From NCBI GenBank assembly GCA_021780095.1, contig JAJXZK010000347.1, positions 1-8,009 of the forward strand: a DNA stretch of 8,009 bases. Reading direction: 5' to 3'. The notes beneath the pieces were generated by a model that saw nothing but the letters and a program-made list of their open reading frames with translations, was not told the origin of the DNA and did no database searches. Below, piece by piece: positions 1 through 5,486 of this stretch; the first letter of the stretch is position 1, and each line of letters opens with the position of its first letter. The stretch comes from Acidobacteriota bacterium. GTDB lineage: Bacteria > Acidobacteriota > Terriglobia > Terriglobales > Acidobacteriaceae. The translations under genes and the position numbers were made by a program.

Positions 1-1
1 A

Positions 2-385
2 CCCGTCACGGGGACCTTGCGCGAGGTGCTCTACAAGAAGGGCCTCTACCTCAACGCGATGAACCCCGCCTCTGCCGAAAAAAACGAGCAGAGCAAGGCT
101 GTAGTCGACGCCGACGAGGGGTACACAGTGGTCTTTACCCTGATTGCCGGTCTTCTCGCACGGCGGATCGTCTTTCGACCCAAACCAGGAGACCACTTAG
201 AGCGCGGCCAGCGTGTGGGGCTTATCAAATTCGGCTCCCGCGCTGATGTGCTGGTTCCTGGGAATGCCGAACTACACGTAAAGAAGGGTGACCACGTCAA
301 GGGTGGGGCCTCCATTCTCGCGACGATGCCTGACTCGACGCGTATGCCGGAACTTGAAGAAGTTTTTGCGGAGCCTCTCGCTTGA
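2..385 (+). CDS. psd: Phosphatidylserine decarboxylase, C-terminal part (5' end outside window)
   Basis: This enzyme converts phosphatidylserine to phosphatidylethanolamine at the cytoplasmic membrane and uses a covalent pyruvoyl group. The open frame runs through the left window edge, so about 127 C-terminal residues are visible; the TTG at 17 is internal and not the start. The segment [19 protein letters not shown] is a typical Psd core. The motif [11 protein letters not shown] holds the self-cleavage site: Gly at 233-235 and Ser at 236-238, where the Ser becomes the pyruvoyl group and the alpha chain begins. An FGSR site, rather than the LGST of E. coli, points to the short (about 210-220 residue) Psd class. 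The stop TGA overlaps the TTG start of pssA, whose product supplies its substrate. The reading is secure; only the N-terminus is missing. Confidence 0.93.
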   Translation, partial: PVTGTLREVLYKKGLYLNAMNPASAEKNEQSKAVVDADEGYTVVFTLIAGLLARRIVFRPKPGDHLERGQRVGLIKFGSRADVLVPGNAELHVKKGDHVKGGASILATMPDSTRMPELEEVFAEPLA

Positions 386-1275
386 ATAACTCTGCACAGA
401 CGCGTGGAGGCAGGCGACGCAGGGGAATGTACATTCTTCCATCGCTGTTTACTGCGGCGAACATCGCTGCGGGCTACTTCGCCATCACGCAAAGCCTGCA
501 AGGTTCCATCCTCGAACCGTACCACTTCGACTATGCGGCACTGGCCATTGGCTTCGCCATCCCCTTTGACGCTCTGGATGGTCGCATTGCCCGCATGACC
601 AACACCGCCAGCGCGTTTGGCAAGGAATTGGACTCACTCGCCGACGTCATCACCTTCGGTGTTGCGCCCAGCATCCTGGCCTTCAGTTGGGGATTCCGCA
701 TGCTTCCGGCGGGAATGGATCCTCTACTGCGACAAAAACTGGTGCAACTGGGCGGCTTTGTCTGCTTCCTCTTTCTCATCTGTGGAGCCAGCCGACTTGC
801 GCGTTTCAACATCAGCACCGACCCTGTTCCCAAGAACCCCGGCAGGCCTGGCCGGAAATACTTCGTCGGGATGCCCATTCCCGCTGCGGCCGGCGTAATT
901 GCCGCAGTTGTCCACGGACTGGGAGGCCAGCCCTTCGGAGGCCACCCTTTCAATGTCTGGACTGCGGTCCTCTGGATGCTGCTCGTCGGTTTTCTTGGCT
1001 TCCTCATGGTCAGCACTTGGCGCTTCTGGAGCGGCAAGGAGATCAACCTCGCCAACCGCCATGCCTTCCAGTGGATCGTTCTCATGGGCCTCGTGATCTA
1101 CTTGCTGGTATTTTTCTCGCGCGAAGTGCTCTTGTTGATGGCATTGGCATATATGTTTTCTGGAGTTCTCGCCAGAGCTGCATACTCCCACCGAAGACAT
1201 CGCCGCCTCGAACTGCAGGACGCTGCATCGTCTGCTGCTCACGACGCGGATCACACAACGGCCGGAAATTCATAA
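382..1275 (+). CDS. pssA: CDP-diacylglycerol--serine O-phosphatidyltransferase (PssA)
   Basis: This integral membrane enzyme makes phosphatidylserine from CDP-diacylglycerol and serine, the step before Psd. The 297 residues carry the complete CDP-alcohol phosphatidyltransferase signature DG-x2-AR-x8-G-x3-D-x3-D at residues 66-88, with a further Asp at 63 (DALDG). They also carry the PssA-typical blocks RLARFN (138-143) and GMPIPAAAG (163-171). About six to eight hydrophobic segments follow a cationic N-terminus with four Arg in a row (11-14). The TTG at 382 is chosen as start because GGAG at 370-373 sits 8 nt upstream. The next in-frame start, ATG 427, has AGGGG only 1 nt away, which is too close for a ribosome binding site. 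TTG 382 overlaps the psd stop (TTGA), so translation is probably coupled. The C-terminal ~30 residues are hydrophilic and look like a species-specific tail. Confidence 0.95.
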   Translation: MNNSAQTRGGRRRRGMYILPSLFTAANIAAGYFAITQSLQGSILEPYHFDYAALAIGFAIPFDALDGRIARMTNTASAFGKELDSLADVITFGVAPSILAFSWGFRMLPAGMDPLLRQKLVQLGGFVCFLFLICGASRLARFNISTDPVPKNPGRPGRKYFVGMPIPAAAGVIAAVVHGLGGQPFGGHPFNVWTAVLWMLLVGFLGFLMVSTWRFWSGKEINLANRHAFQWIVLMGLVIYLLVFFSREVLLLMALAYMFSGVLARAAYSHRRHRRLELQDAASSAAHDADHTTAGNS

Positions 1276-1278
1276 GGG

Positions 1279-2310
1279 ATGACAGATACATACAAAATCG
1301 CAATCATCGGCGCAGCAACCATTCGTGGCAAGGAATTGAATGAGGCGCTGGCGGAATCACCCTTCGCAAGCGCAAGCTTCTCTCTACTTGACGACGAGTC
1401 GCAGCTCGGTCAGTTGGAAGCCGTCGGTGACGAAGTCACTTTCATTCAGCGCATCGAACCGTCAGCGTTTGAGGGCATGGATTTCGTCTTCTTCGCTGGC
1501 TCACCAGAAGTCACACACAAACACTGGCAGGCCGCCCAGCGGGCTGGTGCAAGCATCATCGACTGCTCGGATGCCCTTGAAGATGTCCCCGGAGTCATCG
1601 TTGACGCACCTTGGCTCGGCGAGACGGAAAACCTCACACTCACAACGCCCGCAATCATTCCAGCACACCCCGTTGCGGTCGCGCTGGCCCTCATGCTTAC
1701 CCGTCTGGAAGAGGTGGGAGCTATCCGCAGTGCCTCCGCTACTGTTCTCGATCCGGCATCTGAGTACGGCACCGCAGCTCTCGATGAACTGCACCATCAA
1801 ACCGTAGGGCTGCTGAATTTTCAGACGCTTCCGAGGGCTGTCTATGACACGCAGGTAGCCTTCAACGTCACTCCCGTTGCCGGTGCGGAAGCGAAAGTCG
1901 ACTTGCGCGCCAGCGAAGCTCGGATTCGCCGTCATTATGGCATACTGGCCGCCAATCGCATTCCGACAGTCAGTATCCAGCTGTTGCATGCGCCCGTTTT
2001 TCACGGCCACGGAATTTCGTTAGCCGTCGAATTCGACAAGCCGGTCGCGCCGGAGCATGTAGAAGCCGCCCTGAGCGGGGAACACGTCGACGTCGTAATG
2101 GGCGATGCAGACTCCGACGTCCCCAATAACCTGAACACCGTGGGGCAGAGTGACGTCATGGTGCGAGTGCGCACTGCTGATGGCGAACCGCGGGAGACTA
2201 CGCGCTATTGGATCTGGGCGGCCATCGACAACCTGAAGTTCGGGGCGCTCCATGCTGTTGCCGCTGCGCTCGAGCTTCGCAAGCTCCGGCCGCAAGGCAA
2301 GGTGCAGTGA
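1279..2310 (+). CDS. Aspartate-semialdehyde-dehydrogenase-family paralogue without catalytic Cys (Usg-1-like)
   Basis: The protein has 343 residues, the normal Asd size, and the Asd/ArgC order of an N-terminal NAD(P)-fold and a C-terminal dimerisation domain. Family landmarks can be aligned: KIAIIGAATIRG (6-17), FFAGSPEVT (71-79), FNVTPV (195-200) and APVFHGHG (238-245). Active-site residues are changed. The block that normally reads NPNCST is IIPAHPVA (126-133), with His130 at or next to the catalytic Cys position. The GxxGxxG loop has lost its middle Gly. The Arg expected before VPVF-GHS is His237. True aspartate-semialdehyde dehydrogenase activity is therefore unlikely. E. coli Usg-1 is a known precedent for an Asd relative lacking the Cys. 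ATG 1279 lies 3 nt after the pssA stop; AAGGG directly touches the ATG, so coupling rather than an ideal ribosome binding site is likely. The cellular role is unknown; its place behind the PE genes is the only hint. Confidence 0.8.
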   Translation: MTDTYKIAIIGAATIRGKELNEALAESPFASASFSLLDDESQLGQLEAVGDEVTFIQRIEPSAFEGMDFVFFAGSPEVTHKHWQAAQRAGASIIDCSDALEDVPGVIVDAPWLGETENLTLTTPAIIPAHPVAVALALMLTRLEEVGAIRSASATVLDPASEYGTAALDELHHQTVGLLNFQTLPRAVYDTQVAFNVTPVAGAEAKVDLRASEARIRRHYGILAANRIPTVSIQLLHAPVFHGHGISLAVEFDKPVAPEHVEAALSGEHVDVVMGDADSDVPNNLNTVGQSDVMVRVRTADGEPRETTRYWIWAAIDNLKFGALHAVAAALELRKLRPQGKVQ

Positions 2311-2339
2311 CTCTAGTTAAGTGCAACCTGGCAAGAACC

Positions 2340-2375
2340 GAAAGCCCCGGCAGAACCGGGGCTTTCGCATTTTTT
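2340..2375 (+). terminator. Intrinsic terminator of the psd-pssA-asd-like run
   Basis: A perfect 11-bp stem (GAAAGCCCCGG at 2340-2350 with CCGGGGCTTTC at 2356-2366) has a 5-nt loop (CAGAA). Six T follow at 2370-2375, 3 nt after the stem. It begins 29 nt after the asd-like stop. The run of T on the + strand gives A before the stem for the convergent gene, so it may also act on the - strand. The - strand U-run beyond the hairpin is poor, so the main direction is +. Confidence 0.93.
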
Positions 2376-2390
2376 ACAGTGCCACACTTT

Positions 2391-3599
2391 CTACTTCTTA
2401 AATGGCGGCGTAAACAGTGACAATTGAACGTGCCATAGCACCGAATCGCCCGGCTTCAGCGTCACCATCCCGGTGTTCATGCCGTGCCACTCCTTCCCGA
2501 ATGGATCGCTGAAGTTGAACTGTTCCTCAATCGCGGCGAACTTGGCTGTCGGCGGAGAGTACACCTGTACTGTCCGGATATCGGGCGCAATGCCCGCAAT
2601 CTGCACACCATAGTCATAGGCAGGATCACTCAGTCTCACATCCACCACACCGTTCGTGCGCTGCAGGTTCGACCAGTTGTCATCAAGATAGTGATCGTCC
2701 AATGGCTCGCCATTCGGATTGTTAAAGTCGAAGCGCGTACCCTTCACAGGCAGGATCTTGCCGGTAGGGAAATCTTCATCGTAGTTGTTGACCTGCGCCA
2801 CCTGGTGTGCCGGAACGTGTAACCGCGCCTGGGCATGCTCTCCGCTGGGAATGTTGAAGTATGGGTGCCAGCCGATCGCAATCGGCTCAGGATTCTTGCC
2901 TACATTCAATGCCCGGATTTTCGCATCGAACTCATTGCCCGTCAGCGAAAGTGTAAATTCCAGATCCGTGTCGGAAAACCAGTGCCCGCCAAAGTCTCCG
3001 GCATGGATCATTGCCGTCAGTTGCTGCCCGCCAGGTATCGGCATCACCTTTACGTCCTGTGCCTTCACATTCAGGATCAGCCCGTGCATCGCCACTGGCC
3101 GGTTCGTCGGCTTCGCACCGATCCAATTGGCGGGGAGCGTGATGGTCTTGCCGTGCCACTCCGTCGTCAGGGTCTTTTTGTCTTTTGAAAGCGTACCGAG
3201 GATGCGGTTGGGGTAGGGAACCAGGAAGGCCCCGCCGAAGCTGAAGCTGGCATTGCCGTATTCGTCACCCGGTCCTCCGTTCAGCTTGTTGGCAGCTTCC
3301 GCCAGAGATGGCGATGCCAGTACCTTCACCACACCCTTGCCCGGTACGTATGCAGTGATCTCAAAGACGTTCATGCCGCGCCCGGGCAGAACCGTCGCAG
3401 TAAGGAATTGAGGCGTATCTCCGGCTGCTGTCGCAGTGCTTTTCAACTCGACTACCTTGGCTCCACCAATTTCGGCGGGAGTAGTCAAGGCAGACTGCGC
3501 AGTCGGAGCAGGTTTTGGCGCGGGAGATTGCTTGCATCCAGCGGCAGAGAACAGCACCGCTGCGGCCAGCATTAGAGCATATTGCGGTCGGGAAGACAT
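2391..3599 (-). CDS. Aldose 1-epimerase (galactose mutarotase) family, exported lipoprotein
   Basis: A 402-residue protein of the GalM fold, which interconverts alpha and beta anomers of aldoses. Landmarks are PYPNRI (128-133), MHG (171-173), GWHPYF (243-248) with candidate catalytic His245 next to the conserved PYF, and AIEEQ (356-360), where Glu358 matches the catalytic Glu of the LEPQ block. The start at 3599 is chosen because it gives a clean lipoprotein signal: a short basic start, the hydrophobic ALMLAAAVLFSAAGC and lipobox Cys22, then a Pro/Ala linker (residues 26-33). AAGAGG lies 9 nt upstream of this ATG. A 39-residue in-frame extension to 3716 would bury the signal peptide and is rejected. 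Standard GalM proteins are cytosolic and about 340 residues long; this one should be anchored in the envelope and act on periplasmic sugars. It is a single gene, convergent with the upstream run. Which sugar it uses cannot be read from the sequence. Confidence 0.88.
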   Translation of the reverse strand: MSSRPQYALMLAAAVLFSAAGCKQSPAPKPAPTAQSALTTPAEIGGAKVVELKSTATAAGDTPQFLTATVLPGRGMNVFEITAYVPGKGVVKVLASPSLAEAANKLNGGPGDEYGNASFSFGGAFLVPYPNRILGTLSKDKKTLTTEWHGKTITLPANWIGAKPTNRPVAMHGLILNVKAQDVKVMPIPGGQQLTAMIHAGDFGGHWFSDTDLEFTLSLTGNEFDAKIRALNVGKNPEPIAIGWHPYFNIPSGEHAQARLHVPAHQVAQVNNYDEDFPTGKILPVKGTRFDFNNPNGEPLDDHYLDDNWSNLQRTNGVVDVRLSDPAYDYGVQIAGIAPDIRTVQVYSPPTAKFAAIEEQFNFSDPFGKEWHGMNTGMVTLKPGDSVLWHVQLSLFTPPFKK

Positions 3600-3624
3600 G
3601 ATTTTCAACCTCTTGTGATTGTTT

Positions 3625-3640
3625 GAAACTGCACAGTTTC
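3625..3640. promoter_or_regulatory. Palindromic operator candidate upstream of the mutarotase gene
   Basis: GAAACTG-CA-CAGTTTC is a perfect 7-bp inverted repeat with a 2-bp centre, in the 152-bp divergent region between the mutarotase-like lipoprotein and the glycosylase. It lies 25 bp upstream of the lipoprotein start codon, between its probable promoter and its ribosome binding site. There it could serve as a repressor site, or as a small hairpin in the leader RNA. No regulator gene is present in the window to match it. Confidence 0.35.
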
Positions 3641-3738
3641 CAGAAAGAACCGGAGGGCCGTGCGCATAAAACAAAGGCGACGCAATTTTACGCCGAACAG
3701 CGCTGAATGCGCACATTCCTCGCGGCCATCTTCCTCTA

Positions 3739-3744
3739 TAAAAT
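3739..3744 (+). promoter_or_regulatory. -10 box (TAAAAT) for the glycosylase gene, probably leaderless
   Basis: TAAAAT matches TATAAT in five of six positions and ends 7 nt before the ATG at 3752, so the expected transcription start falls on or within 2 nt of the start codon. The -35 region (around 3716-3721, TTCCTC) is weak. No Shine-Dalgarno-like sequence lies between the box and the ATG. Confidence 0.45.
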
Positions 3745-3751
3745 CATTTAG

Positions 3752-4459
3752 ATGCAGAAAACAACCGCAAGAGGAGCGGCTGCGCTCGCAGCCCTCAATG
3801 CCCGCATTACTGCCTGCGAACTCTGCCCGCGTCTCCGGGAGTATACGGCAAGAGTGGCCGCGGTGAAGCGTCGCGCGTACCTCGACTTCGACTATTGGGG
3901 CCGCCCCGTCCCATCCTTCGGAGACCCAAACGCGACAGTCCTGATTGTCGGGCTTGCTCCCGGCGCGCATGGCTCCAATCGTACAGGCCGCCCGTTCACC
4001 GGTGACGGTTCGGGAAACTTTCTTTATCCGGTTCTCTATAAGGCCGGCTTTGCCTCACAACCGGAATCCATTGACCGCAATGACGGCATGCGCCTGCACG
4101 ACCTTTGGATCACTTCTGTCGTTCGCTGCGCACCACCCGGAAACAAGCCCTTGCCAGATGAAATCGCGAGTTGCGCTCCCTATCTCGACGCCGAAGTTAA
4201 GGCTCTCAAGCGCCTTCGCGTTGCCGTGTGTCTTGGCAAAATTGGCTTCGACGGATTCACGCGCCACCTTGTCCGCACCGGCAGGATCGCCTCCCCACGT
4301 GGCTTCAAGTTTGCCCACGGAGCCGAATACAAACTGCCGGATGGCTTGACCATTCTCGCCACCTATCACCCGTCGTTACAAAACACGAATACCGGCAAGC
4401 TCACCGAGTCCATGTTCCTAAGCATCTTTCGCCGCGCAAAGGAGCTTTCCGGACAATGA
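3752..4459 (+). CDS. Uracil-DNA glycosylase, family 5 (UDGb), Fe-S type
   Basis: This base-excision repair enzyme removes uracil, and often hypoxanthine or other deaminated bases, from DNA. The 235 residues show the family 5 active-site block GLAPGAHGSNRTGRPFTG (67-84), in which the position of the catalytic Asp/Asn of other UDG families is Ala. The HPSLQN loop is at 206-211. Four Cys fit a 4Fe-4S cluster: Cys22 and Cys25 (ACELC), Cys126 and Cys141. The start is fixed well: an in-frame TAG directly precedes ATG 3752, and there is no other ATG, GTG or TTG before the two N-terminal Cys. No ribosome binding site exists, and a -10-like box sits 7 nt upstream, so the mRNA is probably leaderless. 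A perfect AAAGGAG lies near the 3' end (4438-4444) and may serve the next ORF. It is distinguished from family 4 UDG by the GLAPGAHGSNRTGRPF block. Confidence 0.92.
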   Translation: MQKTTARGAAALAALNARITACELCPRLREYTARVAAVKRRAYLDFDYWGRPVPSFGDPNATVLIVGLAPGAHGSNRTGRPFTGDGSGNFLYPVLYKAGFASQPESIDRNDGMRLHDLWITSVVRCAPPGNKPLPDEIASCAPYLDAEVKALKRLRVAVCLGKIGFDGFTRHLVRTGRIASPRGFKFAHGAEYKLPDGLTILATYHPSLQNTNTGKLTESMFLSIFRRAKELSGQ

Positions 4460-4542
4460 GCTCTACCGCGAGGCATCTTTCACATCCCACCGTAGCACTC
4501 TTACTCTCACTACCGCTTCCAGCCGCGGAGAGACAACCATGA
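4456..4542 (+). CDS. Candidate 28-codon ORF coupled to both neighbours
   Basis: An ATG at 4456 overlaps the glycosylase stop (ATGA), and this ORF's own stop TGA at 4540-4542 overlaps the DUF3309 ATG (again ATGA). AAAGGAG at 4438-4444 stands 11 nt upstream of its ATG, the best Shine-Dalgarno match in the neighbourhood. The product begins MSSTARHLSHP and has a short hydrophobic middle, VALLLSLPLP; I recognise no family. It may be a translated linker that carries ribosomes from the glycosylase to the DUF3309 gene rather than a functional peptide. It may also be chance, since DUF3309 has its own GGAG within this ORF. Confidence 0.35.
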   Translation: MSSTARHLSHPTVALLLSLPLPAAERQP

Positions 4543-4688
4543 TTCTGCTTGCAGCCCTCCTTGTTCTGTTCTTAATCGGTTCGCTTCCTGCCTGGCCTTA
4601 CAGCCGACAATGGGGATATTATCCAAGCGCCGGAATAGGAATCATTTTGCTGATTCTCCTTCTGCTGCTCATGAACCATGTTGTTTAG
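4539..4688 (+). CDS. DUF3309 family small membrane peptide
   Basis: A 49-residue peptide starting MILLAALLVLFLIGSLPAWP, with YSRQWGYYPSAG in the middle and a second hydrophobic stretch, IGIILLILLLLLM. The pattern of hydrophobic stretch, LPxWPxSRxWGYxPS and hydrophobic stretch is that of DUF3309, a family of about 50-residue peptides common in Proteobacteria and Acidobacteria. Two short membrane segments joined by an aromatic, proline-containing turn are likely, so the product should sit in the inner membrane. GGAG at 4527-4530 lies 8 nt before ATG 4539, a good ribosome binding site. It follows the glycosylase by 79 nt on the same strand, perhaps co-transcribed through the short ORF between them. 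No function is established; similar peptides are often annotated as hypothetical or stress-linked. Confidence 0.85.
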   Translation: MILLAALLVLFLIGSLPAWPYSRQWGYYPSAGIGIILLILLLLLMNHVV

Positions 4689-4722
4689 GGAATCTGGAAG
4701 AGATTCGGCCGTGAAGGGTAAC

Positions 4723-4797
4723 TGGAGCGGGAGACGGGGATCGAACCCGCAACCAACGGCTTGGGAAGCCGCTACTCTACCATTGAGCTACTCCCGC
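4723..4797 (-). tRNA. tRNA-Gly (anticodon CCC), CCA encoded
   Basis: Read on the - strand, the cloverleaf is complete: acceptor GCGGGAG/CTCCCGC, D stem GCTC/GAGT with loop AATGGTA, anticodon stem GCGGC/GCCGT with loop TTCCCAA, 5-nt variable loop, and T stem GCGGG/CCCGT with loop TTCGATC. The anticodon is CCC, which reads GGG glycine codons. The discriminator is U and is followed by an encoded CCA (4723-4725). U73 is the usual glycine identity base in bacteria. A weak -10-like TACACT (- strand, 4809-4814) lies 11 nt upstream. Otherwise the tRNA may be processed from the CYTH transcript, whose stop codon is 46 bp upstream. No T-rich terminator is seen behind it; a 6-bp hairpin at 4690-4706 lacks one. 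Confidence 0.97.
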
Positions 4798-4843
4798 TCG
4801 ACAATCTGAGTGTACCAAACCAGAGAGCGCTATATTGAAACCT

Positions 4844-5425
4844 TCAACGGCCCACGCCCTGGACAGCGTCGAATGTCATGTCACGAATGGGCTTCCCCGT
4901 CTCGCGACACCAATCCTCGAATAGGCGGCCATAGCTCAAAGTCATCAGGGAAGATGCTTCCAACCCTAGCTTTTGCGATACTGCATCGATCCAGTCCTCC
5001 GGCCCCTCCAGTTCTGCAAAGGCCCCAATCGGAGTCTCGTCCACCACGCAATGTCCGGTCGCATCCGCATATTCCGCACGCCATTTTTCATAAACAAATA
5101 CCGGCTGATAGCCTAACTGCTCAAACACCTCGCCCAGCGCCTCGCCGTCGGCAATCTCCGTCTCTGTCTCTACGCGATGCTTGTGCCGTGCATTCGGATC
5201 GTTGTCCGGAGGCAGACACTTGTGCGTCAGCACCCACCGATCGCCGTATTTTCGTATTCGAAGAATCGATTGAATCGCGCGAAGCTTGCGGTCCGGCGTA
5301 TCGAAGAGCGTGTTCCGTTCGAACGTGCGCCGCGTGATGGTATGAAAACACAACGCATGAAGCCTTTCAGTCAGCGCCTGCACATCCGAAACGCGGAACT
5401 TCGCTTCAATTTCTACAGCACCCAT
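4844..5425 (-). CDS. CYTH-domain protein (CyaB / class IV adenylate cyclase-like, or triphosphatase)
   Basis: A 193-residue protein covering one complete CYTH tunnel-fold domain. This family binds triphosphates in a beta-barrel; members include class IV adenylate cyclases, thiamine triphosphatases and inorganic triphosphatases. The signature EIEAK (ExExK; Glu5, Glu7, Lys9) is at the N-terminus. Further tunnel residues are visible: LRIR (55-58), LTHK (66-69), RVETE (84-88), KWRAEY (114-119), and DETPIGAFAELEG (129-141). No lid or CHAD domain is attached. ATG 5425 is chosen because ExExK must lie near the N-terminus; the open frame extends 72 codons further but overlaps the divergent tsaC gene. 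There is no ribosome binding site before this ATG, and TATACT lies 6 nt upstream, so the message is probably leaderless. The substrate is unknown; cyclase and triphosphatase cannot be told apart from the sequence. Confidence 0.88.
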   Translation of the reverse strand: MGAVEIEAKFRVSDVQALTERLHALCFHTITRRTFERNTLFDTPDRKLRAIQSILRIRKYGDRWVLTHKCLPPDNDPNARHKHRVETETEIADGEALGEVFEQLGYQPVFVYEKWRAEYADATGHCVVDETPIGAFAELEGPEDWIDAVSQKLGLEASSLMTLSYGRLFEDWCRETGKPIRDMTFDAVQGVGR

Positions 5426-5431
5426 AAAAGA

Positions 5432-5437
5432 AGTATA
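5432..5437 (-). promoter_or_regulatory. -10 box (TATACT) for the CYTH gene
   Basis: On the - strand TATACT matches TATAAT in five of six positions and ends 6 nt before the ATG of the CYTH gene, so transcription should start at the A of the ATG. The -35 region, around 5455-5461, is poor (TTATTA at 18-bp spacing). Confidence 0.45.
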
Positions 5438-5453
5438 GAGGCTCTCCCTGCGC

Positions 5454-5459
5454 GATAAT
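5454..5459 (+). promoter_or_regulatory. -10 box (GATAAT) candidate for tsaC
   Basis: GATAAT matches TATAAT in five of six positions. It would start transcription near 5466, giving a leader of about 20 nt before the ATG at 5487. It lies 16 bp from the -10 box of the divergent CYTH gene, so the two promoters share DNA. No convincing -35 box is seen. Confidence 0.3.
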
Positions 5460-5486
5460 AAGGGTTTGCTGCCATCGCGAATTCCC

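Noticed and set aside
46..525. 159-codon open frame on the - strand over psd and pssA
   Set aside because: Shadow of two well-supported + strand genes; Arg/Ser-rich translation with no family resemblance.
724..1254. 176-codon open frame on the - strand inside pssA
   Set aside because: Antisense to conserved membrane segments of PssA; no recognisable domain or ribosome binding site.
2871..2886. Inverted repeat GCCGAT-CGCA-ATCGGC
   Set aside because: Lies within the mutarotase coding region and is explained by codon choice; no regulatory context.
3600..3716. 39-codon N-terminal extension of the mutarotase
   Set aside because: It would place a hydrophilic stretch before a clean lipoprotein signal peptide; the ATG at 3599 has its own ribosome binding site.
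4690..4706. Hairpin GAATCT-GGAAG-AGATTC after the DUF3309 gene as a terminator
   Set aside because: Only 6 bp, AT-rich, and no T-run on either strand.
5177..5458. 93-codon + strand open frame antisense to the CYTH gene
   Set aside because: Shadow of the CYTH domain; no domain or ribosome binding site.
5466..5486. TTG 5466 as the start of tsaC
   Set aside because: It lies at the predicted transcription start with no ribosome binding site; ATG 5487 gives a normal N-terminus.
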